Below are positions 23,932 to 35,605 of a stretch of 64,000 nt of DNA, one piece after another; the stretch's first letter is position 1; every line of letters starts with the position of its first letter. The position numbers and the translations under genes are program-made. This DNA is from Alisma plantago-aquatica. Lineage: Eukaryota > Streptophyta > Magnoliopsida > Alismatales > Alismataceae. Where the stretch lies: positions 347,568,457 to 347,632,456 of the forward strand of contig OY856412.1 in NCBI GenBank assembly GCA_963693085.1, read 5' to 3'. Below the pieces are notes generated by a model. The model was not told where the DNA came from. It worked only from the letters and a program-made list of their open reading frames with translations, and searched no databases.

Positions 23932-26280
23932 ATGGTGAAGACGTGTAGTACTGACTATGCACAGTCGACACCTGAGATTCTGCTTTCGGGATCGGGTGAT
24001 GAGGAGCATATCCACAATCAACCCAAAGACTTAGACATAGATTCTGAACCTAAAGTAATGGCTGAGGAATAGACAATATGGGAGAAGATCAAGGCTTCTT
24101 CCTCATCTGCGTCTAAGGGGCCGATCAAAAAGCAGGCAATCAACATTCCTACATACAAGATCGATCCGACACAGATAAACCTAGTCAAGTCTAAGGCATT
24201 TTATGGGCTGAACAATGATGATGATCCAGTGGCCCACATCAGCACATTTGTGGAAAACTGTGATATGATAAAGATTGACAGGTTCCCGCAAGAAGCGCTC
24301 TACTTAAAGCTTTTTCCCAGTTCTCTAGCGGGAAATGCACGTGAATGGCTGCACAATCTCGATGTCGAGCACGTCAAGACCTGGGACCAGATGGTAGAGG
24401 TTTTCTTCGAGAGATTCTTCCCACTCGAGAAGATGAATGACCTCGTGAGAAAGATCCATAACTTCAGTCAAAAGGTCGGCGAAACTTATTCAGAGACATG
24501 GGACCGCTTTCAGATCATGCTAAGGAAGTGCCCACATCATGGGATGGACAAGGACAAGCAAGTTAAAATTTTCTACTTTTCTCTCAATGAACATGATAGA
24601 AGCAACTTAGATTTAGCGGGCTCGGGCTTCTTCTTGAACAACACAGGTATAAGGTGTTGGGAGATCTTGAATAACATGGACAAGAAGTAGTCGTGGGGTA
24701 ATAGAGATGCACCAGAATAGGTCAAAGTCACAGATGATGCAAAGGCCATTCAAGCATTAAATGAGAAGCTGGACCTACTGGCCAAGAAGCTCTTAGAGAA
24801 GGAAAATAGTGGGTTTGAGGAGGAAGAATATGTAAAATATATGTATCAACATGGCTATAGGAGCAATGATTACTCTTAGAGGAAGGATAAACAATTCTCA
24901 TGGAAGGATCCCAATAACTTTCTACAGGATTCGGATGCCAAACCACAGTCGAGTGCATAGGACAAGAGCAATGAGTTTCTCAATCAAGTAATAAAGCAAA
25001 ACCAAGAGCTGATGAATACATTCGGCAAGCAAATTCAGTCACATGGGGGATTTCTGAACCAATTTAGTCATACTTTACAGAGCCATGGTGCACAAATGAG
25101 GACTCTAGAGACAACCATGGCCCAAATTGTGACTGAGGTGGCTGCGATGAAGCAAATCATTCAACAAAAATCAGTTGGGAATGCAGAGCCCGCTCATCCA
25201 CATCAACAGGTTAAATATATATCAGTCAAAAAGGGGCCATAACTTCCTGTTGAGGAGGTACATGAGCAGAGTATCATGAGTATAGACTTGGAGGACAAAC
25301 CTAAAGTTCCATACCCTCGCATATTATATGGATTTCCAGGAGGATGTGGGATGCCATGCAACTCACTCCAAGATTCCACCACTGTTGTGCCAACATATCA
25401 GATTTCTGGAGAGATTCCTAGTTCGGAAGAGCGGGTGAAAGTTGTACTTCAGAGTGGAGCAGCCACTAGCAATACTGAGAAGCAGCCACAAGTCATGCCA
25501 TCCACAAATGATGTACCAAATCCGATCCTGAACGGCGGCGTTGAAGCAAGCTTAGGGGAAGAGACTCCTAAAGTTCCATATACTCTACCGCACAAGCACA
25601 TACAGGAGCAAAGTGTGCCATTCCCGGATAATCTGAAGCCGAGGAAAGAGCAAAGACACTTCAAAAAATTTCTTGAGATCTTCTGAAAGCTCCACATTAA
25701 CATTCCATTAGTGGAGGCTATAGAGCAAATTCCTTCATATGGAAGATTCATGAAAGACATCATCAACAAGAAATGGCGGATCAAAGATACAGATGTTGTG
25801 TGTGTTGATGAAACAGTGAGTTCTATAATCCAAGGAAGGCTGCCAAAGAAGAGGAAAGATACATGATGTTTCTACATCCCATGTTCCATAGGTGGACAGC
25901 ATTTTTCAAAAGCACAGTGTGACTTAGGAGTAGGCATTAATCTTATGCCACTTGCCACTTTTCAAAAGTTGGAATTGAAGAAGCCAACACAAACTTCCAT
26001 GACAATCGAGTTGGCAGATGGATCCATTGTTAAGCCACAAGGTATATGCGAGGACGTGCTAGTCAAAGTCGACAAATTCATCTTCCATGTTGACTTTGTG
26101 GTCATGGACATGCATGAGCTAAAAGGATGTGAGATGTTATTGGTAAGGTCTTTCCAAGCTACGGCTGATGTAATCAGTGCCATTGGGTGAGGTTACTTGA
26201 CACTTGGGATTGGTAATGATAGAGTGGAATTCAAATTGCCAAATGAATTATCAGAGACATCCTTTGATAACCCAGGTTAA
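23932..26280 (+). pseudogene. Athila-2 gag-protease, in-frame stops only
   Basis: One continuous reading frame from ATG 23932. Gag has LKLFPSSLAGNAREWLHNL, FFERFFPLEKMNDL and RFQIMLRKCPHHGMD, then a coiled-coil and Gln-rich region (25012-25240). The pre-protease linker reads FKKFLEIF, then KLHINIPLVEAIEQIPSYGR. Protease has CDLGVGINLMPLATFQKL, IELADGSIVKPQGICEDVLV and MLLVRSFQATADVI, where LVRSF replaces the usual LGRPF. Interruptions are all stop codons: 24070, 24688, 24718, 24877, 24958 (TAG), 25240 (TAA), 25684, 25864, 26188 (TGA), 26278 (TAA). No frameshift is seen in 2.35 kb. Several are natural CAG or CGA positions. Confidence 0.85.
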
Positions 26281-26317
26281 GGTATTCATATCGTCTAGCC
26301 TAAGATGTTAAAGAAGG

Positions 26318-26339
26318 GCGCTTGTTGGGAGGCAACCCA
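26318..26339 (+). other. Athila post-pol conserved motif
   Basis: GCGCTTGTTGGGAGGCAACC and two following bases. A very similar string follows the integrase ORF in many plant Athila/Tat elements. Here it lies only about 130 bp after protease, which shows that RT, RNase H and integrase were removed cleanly. Confidence 0.65.
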
Positions 26340-26459
26340 ACCTTGGTAGATTACATGTTCATTTGCTTTGTTTTTTTGTTTTCCTAGGGAGTTTTCATTA
26401 ATTTAGTAGTTAGTCTCTAAAAATGATACACTAGTATATTTGTTGAGTGTGTAGGCTGG

Positions 26460-27010
26460 GAGACGGTCGATACTATCGATGCCTAGGTTGATGGTATCGA
26501 ATTTGGAACAACAAAAAAATTTCTACTGAAACTTCATCCCATCGATACTATCGACGACCTCGTCGATGGCATCGAACCTAGAATAGGTAGAAAAAGGATT
26601 GGACGTCGATCGTATCGACTCGTCGTCGATGATAGCGAGTTTTTTGGAGATTTTCAGACGGATTGTCTCAGTGATTTCGATGCCATCGACACATCGGTCG
26701 ATGGTATCAACATGTCTACAATAACATTGACTTGGTCAGACTTCGCGGGGATCGAAGGAACATACAGGTGTCGATATTATCGACACATGGGTCGATAGTA
26801 TCGATGACACGTCAGTGATCCGAGGTCTTCATCGAGCGGTCCACAACGCCTATCTTTGGACTGTGTCCATGGTATCGACACCATGTCGCTACCATCGACA
26901 CGAGGCCGATTCGGGTCCCCACATCGAGCCGTCAACAGTCGTCGATTGTAGCGAGGGGTGGATTCCAACAGCTGTCGATACCATCGATAGGACTATCGAT
27001 GGTATCGACG
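26460..27010. repeat. Second inverted-repeat cluster, upstream of the env-like ORF
   Basis: About eight hairpin units of TCGATACCATCGA type, more than in the LTR. The last is perfect: 17-bp arms at 26974-26990 and 26993-27009 with a 2-nt loop. A TATA box follows 27 bp later. The cluster shares only the arms with the LTR, not the sequence between them. Confidence 0.9.
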
Positions 27011-27036
27011 CATTGACAACAGACCCGACCATCCCT

Positions 27037-27044
27037 TATAAAAA
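27037..27044 (+). promoter_or_regulatory. TATA box before the env-like ORF
   Basis: TATAAAAA in the context CCCTTATAAAAAGGAGGG, 225 bp upstream of the ATG at 27262. It is followed by a CT-rich leader as in plant promoters. It has the same arrangement as an LTR promoter (inverted repeats, TATA, leader), although it is inside the element. Confidence 0.55.
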
Positions 27045-27261
27045 GGAGGGCAAATCTTCATTCTAATCACACAATCCCATTGCCTACCCTCCACATCTGA
27101 GGCTTAGCATCCCTGAGCGCCCAAGAGCAACCAAGATCCTCGCCGACGATCGTCTCTAAGCATCTTCTTCGGCTTTGTGGATCTTAATCTTCTCCGAGTG
27201 CCCCGATCGTCTTCTTCGAGCTCTGTTCTCTTTTCTTTTCTTCACTCGTTGTCGTGCAACC

Positions 27262-28380
27262 ATGGTGAGATCGGGAGCCTCATCATCTAGGGGTGCACCA
27301 CCGACACTACCCGCCCCGTAGCAAGGATTAGTCTCTCAACTGAGGCTCGTCCACCCATCGGCGGAGATAAAGAAGGTTTATGAAGAGTTATGGAAGCGAC
27401 CCATTGAGCCAACCCAGTATGGTGACCGTGAGCTTGTCCAGGATCTGGGTTTTGAGGACAATATCACCTATGCTCTTCAGGGACAACGGTGAGAGTCACC
27501 CATGCTCTTCCATGACCATGAGGACGGGCATCCATTCTTCAGCGAATGGCCAACTTACAAGGAAATTGTAATCGAGTTCTTGGCGTCACTCGATATATGT
27601 GTAGTTCCCAATGAACTATTGTCGTCCCAGACAACATGGAAGGAAGGGTGTGTGTCTTTCCACCTCTACAATAGGGACTACAATCTTACCCTCTGTGAGT
27701 TCAATAGGATATATGGGTGGTGCCATGGTGATTTGCGTCAGCCACCACAGAACGCAGATTATGAAGCAATGTATGCAAAGATGGTCACCATACCCGAGGG
27801 GTATTCTGTCAGCTGGCACCACATTGTTGTAGCTAATTTTGAGCATCCTTTTGTCCATATTCTTCACCGGATAATTTCTAAGTCATTCTTTGCGAGGTCC
27901 AAGTTGTGTCAGAGCAAGTTCCAGGAGACAAATCTCTTCTTCCTTCATTGCCTGCTCGAGAGGACACCAATCAATTTTGGAGCCTTCCTTCTCACGTGCA
28001 TGATAGTGGTAAAGAAGAATGTTTCTCGCCGGGCTCCAATCTACTTTGGGGGCCTTATTACTCATCTTGCCACACACTTGGGGCTTGATCTTTTTGGGCT
28101 CGACAAGATAGAGAGTTGAAATACGCTTAACCTCTCTCACTTTGTCAACTCTGACCTCCTTGAAGTCTGACATAGCATTGCCTATGCCACATGTCATGTC
28201 TGAGGTGTGTTTCAAAGGGCGCAATTACCCGACCCTGCTTTCAACATCAGACCAGGACAAAACTACAGATGTCCGATCATTGATGTTGATGATGAGGAGG
28301 AAGAAGCAACTCAAGAGGCGGAGGCTCCAGAGGGCGACGATGATGAAGAAGGGGAGGAGGAAGCCACTATTCCTCTTTGA
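27262..28380 (+). pseudogene. Athila ORF (env-like position), PF03078-type protein
   Basis: This encodes the third protein typical of Athila elements (ATHILA ORF-1 family), of unproven function, often called env-like because it lies between pol and the 3' LTR. From ATG 27262 the frame reads MVRSGASSSRGAPP, ELVQDLGFEDN, the domain core FFSEWPTYKEIVIEFLAS, CVSFHLYNRDYNLTLCEFNR and IYFGGLITHLATHLGL, then an acidic tail of Asp/Glu runs to a stop at about 28380. Stops in frame: TAG 27319, TGA 27490, TGA 28117 and two more TGA before the acidic tail. No frameshift is visible. I see no signal peptide or membrane segment, so an envelope role is not supported by sequence. Confidence 0.75.
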
Positions 28381-28841
28381 CGGTGAGTTGCTCCGAGAAA
28401 TCATCCACGAAACTATGGAGCATCCTCTTCTTCCCAGCCATGACTCCACAATGAGTTGAGTGATTAAGATCCCAACACTTTGTGAAAAGAGTATGGCTAC
28501 AAGCCATGACTCCACGATGACAATGCCAGGCATTAGATATATGATCTAAGCCTGAAGAGAGTTAATGTTGTGGTAATGATTCTGTAGTGAATAAATGTTA
28601 TACATGTTCTTCATATTCCTTAATGGATAAGTGACATGTTGCTCTTTCAAGTTACAACTGCAATGTTTTAGATAAGAATAATATTCTAATATGTTAGATA
28701 TTGAATTAATTGTTGTCAAACAAATATGATTCCTCTGTTCATATGTATCTTCTTAAGTTGCAATAATAATGTTACTGGCAGAGAGTTATATCTCTCGCTG
28801 GGGCAATTTACAATTGTCTCACCCCCGTGAGAACTACATTT
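28381..28841. other. Unassigned; short direct repeat
   Basis: The Athila-2 tail fades here. A short direct repeat, AGCCATGACTCCAC, occurs at about 28435 and 28502 with AATGA and GATGA variants after it. The rest (28540-28840) is AT-rich and without coding signal. Confidence 0.5.
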
Positions 28842-29180
28842 TTAGGTGGTCGCGGACGAGGAGACAGGAATCCTTCAGTAAGAGAAGGACAACAACAACA
28901 GCAGCAGGGACATCAGTGAAGTCTCAGGTGGAGACACTGGCTGTTATGCCATGTATAGATGTAGATAGAGTCCTATGTGTCGTCTCTGTACTCTCTGGTC
29001 CTCGGAGTAGTAGTAGTGCTTTCGAGATTTTGGCTCAATGCCTCGAGATTTTCATACTGCCTGTGCTTAGTTTAACAGGACAACTGATGCTTGTAATTCA
29101 CAAAAAGAGATGATACAAGATATGTACTTTTGAAAACAGAATGTAAATGTGTTACTTTTGTTCTATGTGAGAAAGTTTTC
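28842..29180 (+). other. Possible terminal exon and 3' UTR of a gene fragment, RG-rich C terminus
   Basis: After an acceptor-like TACATTTTTAG (ending at 28842) one frame reads GGRGRGDRNPSVREGQQQ, then three more Gln, GHQ and a stop at about 28918-28920. The following 250 bp look like a plant 3' UTR (T-rich, TGTACTTTTG, TGTAAATGTG). RGRG tails occur in many RNA-binding proteins, but I cannot name the gene. A competing frame (28769-29113) is longer but has no recognisable content. This may be a gene fragment or chance. Confidence 0.25.
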
Positions 29181-29279
29181 ATTTGATGGACCTCTTGGTA
29201 AAAAGGTTTTAATTTTTAGTGATTTTCGGTAATCTGCTGCTTAGAGAATGCTTCCGCATTAGTTAATTATGTTTTTGTG

Positions 29280-30160
29280 AGTTGGATGCTACACAAGTTC
29301 ATTACCTATGCTACTGAACACCTTTACTTATGACCGACCATCCTCGGCACGTAGCAGATCGAAGTCCAAATACCTCATTATCCATTGCTGAGAACTCATG
29401 GGGATAATAAGATCATTCTATTGTTCTAATCACACTCATAGCAACCTACATATCCATGATTATAACTAATATGTAAAATAAGTCGTCAATTTACAAAGCA
29501 AGGCATCGAGCAGAATGATACTTTATTTAGTAACTATATTATCGAGTTTAGATACAAGCTAAGATTAAATACGGGCGATCGGGGCTAGTCCCCGTGCCCC
29601 AGCATAATGCATCTACTTGCTCATGGCGAGGGACAACATCAAAGAGATAGTAGGAACTATGAAGAAGGACATGATGCCTGGTGCAGGAAGGCCAATCTCT
29701 CCAATGCGACTACCGCCTCCTTTCTCCTCCCTAGGGTTTGTGCTGCAAAATGTGGCTTCTAATCACCAATCAGAGACCCCTTGTATGGACGATAAGGGTT
29801 CCCTTTTATAGATGTATTCCTCGCCTCCAAAACCCTAAACCTGAATGCTTGCAGTCGAAGGCATCTTCTTGCATGGCCCATACTCGATCCAACAGACGAC
29901 TCACGTGAATTGCTCAATTTGAACCTCGCATCTGGTCCCCTAGCGAGCCAACATGGATGAATAAGAATCAACTGGATGCTGGGAGCGCAACATGACACCG
30001 AAATCGGGAAGAATTTGGGTGAAGAACGGCCCGAGTCGGGTGAATGGTAGGACCGCTCGCTTGACTAGGTGGTTGGAAGGAGATAAAAAAGGAAAGCTTT
30101 TGGGTCTTCCATCCCTTGAGGCGTAGCATCATGATGGCTTATTCGTCCATCTAGACGTCG
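29280..30160 (-). repeat. Possible LTR or promoter fragment
   Basis: Read on the minus strand it has CTATAAAAGGG (29801-29811), a leader with AAACCCTAGGGAGGAG, and AATAAAGTATC (about 29514-29524) as a possible polyadenylation signal. This is an order that fits an LTR. No partner LTR, primer site or target duplication was found, so edges are arbitrary. No ORF is convincing here. Confidence 0.3.
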
Positions 30161-30180
30161 CGACGTAACTTTGGCCAATT

Positions 30181-30290
30181 CATCATCATCATCATCATCT
30201 AAGCCTCAGTCCCAACTATGTTGGGGTCGGCTACATGGATCCTCCATTTCCATTCATCTCTATCATGGGCTATATTCTGGCCGATTCAAC
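30181..30290 (-). mobile_element. 3' end of an RTE-type LINE
   Basis: Minus-strand translation ends DRDEWKWRIHVADPNIVGT, then EA and TAG (30199-30201). This is the widely dispersed C-terminus of plant RTE LINE reverse transcriptase. The stop is followed at once by a (GAT)n microsatellite (30181-30198), the sort of short-repeat tail used by RTE elements instead of poly(A). Only about 90 bp of coding sequence is present, so it is a severely 5'-truncated copy. Confidence 0.7.
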
Positions 30291-31372
30291 ATGAAATTTA
30301 TATAAAAATGCATTAAATATGAAAAAGGAAAATATTTGCGTTTAAGTAAATGTAAAGCTAAAACTAGGAAATAAAGACACAATGGCCCCTAAAAAGCAGA
30401 TAAAACGACATGTAAAAATGGGTAAAAATATACTCATCAGTGCCTACGCTTTAGTCGATCAAGCTTTTCATGTGTGCCACTTTTAGAAAGCATCTAAGAC
30501 TTAATTCTATATCGACCATATTCCCCAGGAATAAAACTCAAATGGCCCACTTTGATAAAAAAAATCTGGGTATTACACCCCTAATAAGATAATTCTTAAC
30601 ATAGCCCACTTTCGTGAAAATATATCATATGTTGACATTTTCTATATTCTAAGAGGTGAAAATACCATTCAAGTTAAAGTTTTTGACTATAAATAAAAAA
30701 GACAAAAAGAAGAAAGTACCAAAGCAGTTGGCGCTTTCATGGAATGTTTTTGGGTGAAAAACAATAAAATTCATGTTAAAACAAAACTAAGACATTGTAA
30801 CATTTTACTCAATATTAATTTTATTTTATGTATTTTAACTTAAAATATATCATTTTCCTAATGAACGGTCCAACCGTTCTGATTAATTATATGATTGAGC
30901 TAATGACACCTCACTACTAGAGGGAAGAAATAAGTTGTCTACTTAAAAAAGTGTCTAAGCATGACAAATTTCATTCAAAATGATTGTGCATTTTCAATAT
31001 TTTTTAATTAATCATATTATATACTTTTACCGCATCTAAATTAAGAAAAGCTTTTAAATTTTTATTTATGTATCTATCTAATACAAATTGCACATGTGTG
31101 CATGTGTGTGTTTATTAGTAAGTACATAAAAGAGCAACATTTTAAGTCATGATAGATCAAGATGCCATTAAGGTACAAACGGATGAACTAGAAAATTTAG
31201 ACACGTTTTGAGCAATCAATAGATTACTTAACAATCAGGTCATGTATCAATTATGGTACAAGATTTGCATGTATGCATAGGATTTGGTGATTAAAAGAGT
31301 ATGCAAGGTGATTAAGCACATATACGAGCGTAACCAGGAACAGTAGTAACACCATTAGAAGATGGTTTTTTT
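30291..31372. other. Unassigned AT-rich stretch
   Basis: No coding signal, no terminal repeats and no similarity to the other elements of the window that I can see. Confidence 0.6.
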
Positions 31373-31439
31373 TCACCGATCAAAATGATATATTGCATCA
31401 TATGATTTCGTTGGGGGATCCAAAAGTAATGGAGATTTG

Positions 31440-31788
31440 AAGATTAGCATGCAAAATTTAATTTTTGAGGGAGATTTACCCTGATGGGTCGAGGAACAAC
31501 AACTTAGGGCCGACCCACGTCTGTGGGTTTGCAAAGAGCGATCTGCGGCGGCAGCTTGCATCTGGGCGTGATGCCAAGTGATGGGAGGCGTTCTAGGGCG
31601 ACTTGAGGCGTCGGGAAGCGAACTGGAGAGGCCCCGCACGACTGCTAGCGGTCCAGTGGCCATACTGCCACGCGAGCACGCCGAGCAGGGATGCGCGGAC
31701 CAGAGGGTCTTGTGGCGTCTCGTGGTTTGTCGCACAAAGCACGCGTGGAGGAGACAGGGTGAAGCTGAGAGAGAGAGGGCATGAATGG
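31440..31788 (-). other. GC-rich island with exon-like character
   Basis: Markedly richer in GC and CpG than its surroundings. On the minus strand a frame (31735-31373) begins MRQTTRRHKTLWSAHPC and stays open past ACCCATCAGGGTAAATC, a possible splice donor, into AT-rich DNA. No domain is recognised. It could be the first exon of a gene fragment or a captured promoter; it is not a confident gene. Confidence 0.25.
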
Positions 31789-31814
31789 CATATATTATAT
31801 ATATATATATATAT
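31789..31814. repeat. (AT)n microsatellite
   Basis: An uninterrupted run of AT dinucleotides after TATATT, at the junction between the GC-rich island and AT-rich DNA. Confidence 0.95.
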
Positions 31815-34800
31815 TTGATAAATCATATATTCTATACTACTATAAAAAGTGTGAATAAGTTGTGTTAATTACAATTGTGCCATTCAGAACCCTTTCAGCC
31901 AATCAGAAGTCAGAAATTTAAATTTCCAGCAACCCCAACGTTTCTCTCTCTTCTCAGAATTCTCAACAAGTTTTTTAAGGTGTTCAAACTGTTTCGTTTC
32001 AGTTTGATCGTGTCCCATATGACCACTTCTATTTCTTCCACTCTCCGCAGTCAATACTCCACGTTCGCACCCACATTCTCCACTTATAACTACTGGTTGC
32101 AAGTTTATAGCATTGAATCATGATAGTTCTTCGGAGCAGTCTTCCTTCCACTGCATGTCTTATTCCTCGGTTTTAGTTTTTCTATATCCAATTGACAACT
32201 ACCTTTTGGATTACTTCCTACTCCAACTTTATGCCTCAATTTGATTTTTTAATTATCTCTTGGATTTAACAGTTGGTGTGACCATGATCTCCAATTCTCC
32301 ACCAGAACAACGCTTGAAGCGGGATGCGATTTGCAAGAAAGCCAACTGCATATCAATCAGTGAGGATCTCATTCTGCCATTACATACAGTCTGTTAGATG
32401 GTGTGTTTCTTGTAGGTTTGACGATGACGTTACATCATTGTTCTCTCTTGATTATATATCTTGTTTAATCATCCTTCTTCAACAGTTGTGCTACGACTTA
32501 GGTTTCATCCAAAGGCGTGATGTACGTGTGCATCGGCATGGTACAACCTGCATATCTTACTAGAGAAGCATTTGTATTCCTGATAAAGATGTGGTTCGTG
32601 AAAATGAAATATTGCTTGATGAACTGCCCGTGGCTGACCTGCAGAGCTGGCGCCATTACAGCTCACATTTTTAGATCGACTTACTGTAACGTGCAGTAAG
32701 GACTATAATATTTTACAGTAATGATCTCAATCACCAGGCAGACAGACACAAGGTCAACATTGTCATATCAAATAAGGTGTTCGTGTTTGATCCTATGAAC
32801 CAAGTAATTTTTAACTAAGATTATGCCTTTGCATTGACACGATGTGTTGATCTCTTGTAATGATGCTACTAGCAACATTTTTTAGCATGTCACCCAAGTT
32901 GTGATTCTCAACCTCTCCTGCAACCTTCCTAGAACCCGACCTGTTCTCTATAGATGCGGATTTGTCCTGCCACTCGTAGCATGCTTCCTGCCAAAGTTTG
33001 AGGGGATAGCACCAACTCGCAACGCTCACTATCTTAAGGAACCTGGCGAAGACACCTGAAGGGCCAATGTAAAATGTTCTTCAGCCTGGTCGATTAGCTG
33101 GTGTCTGCAAAACATCACGAAGAAGTCAGTTATGTATCTTCACATAAGACATCAATACAGTTGCGACTCGGTCACTGCATCTAAGACATATACTTGTTTT
33201 TGTTCCATCGTTGTCTTTCTAAATATTTTGTTAATTTGCACCATGGTATATGTCTAAGTAACTGGGGCCTTTATAATATCACCTACATGAATTGGTTTGA
33301 TGTTGGCTATTGATTATAGGAGCTACGATTGAACACGACCACTCCACCATTGTAGAGCACTTCGCTTAATTAGTATCAATAACTACCCAAGAACAGTGAG
33401 CCCTCACCTCAATGCTTCCACTGATAAAATTAATTGCAAGAGAAACCACCGGCAAGTATGAGGATACAGATTATGTCAATAAGCCTACATCTCCATGGGT
33501 ACCGTGTTTGCCACACATATCATTGGCATCAAAAGATACAGATTTGGCGTTGATAATTATGTCTTATGCATTCTTATCATGGATGCTGACTATCCCTATT
33601 GCAATGCAGTCACGTTCAAGCTGCATTCAATCACCTTTGACAACATATTTCCGGATGTTCATTTTTATTAATTTTTACAATCAAAGAGTGAAACAATTAA
33701 GAATCAAACATAGTTATGTTTACTAAGCCAGAGTCATATTATGTACCACGAGATAAGATATCACGTACAAATGACTTGATGAAAATGGGCGTTGGAAGAG
33801 ACTAGATAGACAAAGTTGTTACCGTTACAACACAAATAAATAATGTGTAGATGGTAAAGTAAAATGTACAATCCTTTTTTTTGAAAGTAAGTAAAATGTA
33901 CAATCTAGCACACTTCGTCCAAGACAATTTTCTGTCTAGCAATTTAAGAGAAATATTTCTCAAAACATCGCAATTTTTTATAAAGAACTGCTGGGGAAAT
34001 GAGATTCATACAAGGGAAAAATTCAAGAGCGTTACAAAAGCACAGAACTTGCCACATAAAATGGTGCTTTTACTAAACTCATCAAAAACTACCACTATAA
34101 TTCGTGACTTAATTTAAAAGTGAAAAGAAATAATGAAAAGGTGAAAAAACACTATATAGTATGGCGTCTTTAACTAAATGTTGAGATTAAAAACGCCAAA
34201 CTAAGTGGTGATATCCCACTTTTTTTAGATAAATATGTCCATCAAAGTGTTAGTTTATTGCCTCGGTCATGTATTTAAATGAAATTTCCAACAAGTTGTC
34301 CTATTGTGATAAATATTTTCCTAGGATGATATAGTGGGGTTGTTTATGTCATAATAAACTACATTGTATCGAATTGTGTTTATTGCTTCTTCATCTACGG
34401 GCCTTCAATTGCAATAAAATCTAACCTTTCCTTCATGTTCACTACTTTATTGATGCAGATTAATGTTCAAATCTGTCTTACTAATCTTACTTATTATATT
34501 TGTGTCTTATCTGATGACACCCATAAGGACATTCAATAATAAAATGAACATGATTGGAGTTTGTAAAAAAAATTACAATGAAATAAATAGGTACATAGCA
34601 ATACTTTTTCATATAATGGGATGTGGATTTTTATATTTTTGATATATAGTAACGTTGTATGTGAAGTGTTTAATCATTATGTTGAGACTACTCTCAACTT
34701 ACTAAAAGTTATTCTATGAAGAAATAATTGTTGAACGCTTTTAGTAAACTCTGTTGTAGGAATTATGATTTGTGCAAAAAAATCATTCAATTTTATATTA

Positions 34801-35291
34801 ATTATTTTATGTATAAATGTATTATTTCATATTGATGTAATTACCATCCCATAAACAAAATTTACTCAAATCCAAGCATTATTTTAAAATGTTTTGTAAT
34901 ATGAATATAATATTTAGATAAATGTATTGTCACAACAAATATGAATTGTTACATCATGTCACAATTTATCACAAGTGAAGCATCTGGTGCATTATATTCC
35001 TGAACATAGCAAAGGGTGGATGATGATATTGGTCATATATGTGTGTGCAATATGTATGGCATGAAGATACTAATCTTAAGGTAAACACCAGTACTTTATG
35101 GTTTTCTCAAATATATGCAATGAATTTTAAGTTCAAATAAAATTAATGAATAACAATGTTGCTTCCAGATACATTATAAATGTCAAAGTTGCAAATTTTT
35201 ACAATTCTATTTTATTGACATTGTTTGATTCAACCGCACATCATCTTCTAGGTTACACCGCATTAAAGATAAGTACTTATCTAAATACACC
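31815..35291. other. Unassigned AT-rich stretch
   Basis: No gene recognised. The sequence at 31831 (TCTATACTACTATAAAAAG) resembles the 5' start of plant Helitrons and is followed by CCAATCAG-containing DNA as in that group. The base before it is T rather than A, and I find no CTRR hairpin end, so no element is called. Frames of 60-104 codons (31875, 33412, 33881, 35146) have no domain content. Confidence 0.5.
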
Positions 35292-35605
35292 ACATAAAGA
35301 CTATTTTAATAATAAAATAGTACACACACTTCACTATTGTGACAAAATTGGTTTAATAATCAAAGACAAAACAAAAAACAACATCATTTATGATACAAGA
35401 TGAATGTAAAGGAAGTGGACTTTTTTGTCACTATTGTAACCATGTTGCTTACAGACATAAAGACTCTATTAATAATAAAATAGCACACACACTTCACTAT
35501 TGTGACAAAATTGGTGTAATAATTAAAGACAAAATAAGAAACAACAACATTTATGATACAACATGAATGTAAAGGAAGTGGAATTTTTTATCACTATCCT
35601 CAAGA
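35292..35605. repeat. Tandem duplication, 163-bp period
   Basis: Two head-to-tail copies. ACATAAAGACT starts unit 1 at 35292 and unit 2 at 35455; both share the run CACTTCACTATTGTGACAAA and end near GGAAGTGGA plus a T run. Substitutions and small indels give roughly 90% identity by eye. Non-coding. Confidence 0.85.

Larger units (their letters stand above)
22243..28540 (+). mobile_element. Second Athila-like element (Athila-2), pol-deleted, with env-like ORF
   Basis: Order: 5' LTR (22243-23750), tRNA-Asp-type primer site, gag-protease in one frame (23932-26280), the post-pol marker GCGCTTGTTGGGAGGCAACC (26318-26337), a promoter-like inverted-repeat region (26460-27010) and the Athila ORF (27262-28380). 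RT, RNase H and integrase are absent: protease runs straight into the sequence normally found after integrase. I find no copy of the LTR downstream, so the 3' end is missing and 28540 is only where recognisable sequence stops. It lies in the decayed RT fragment at 22242. Confidence 0.8.
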
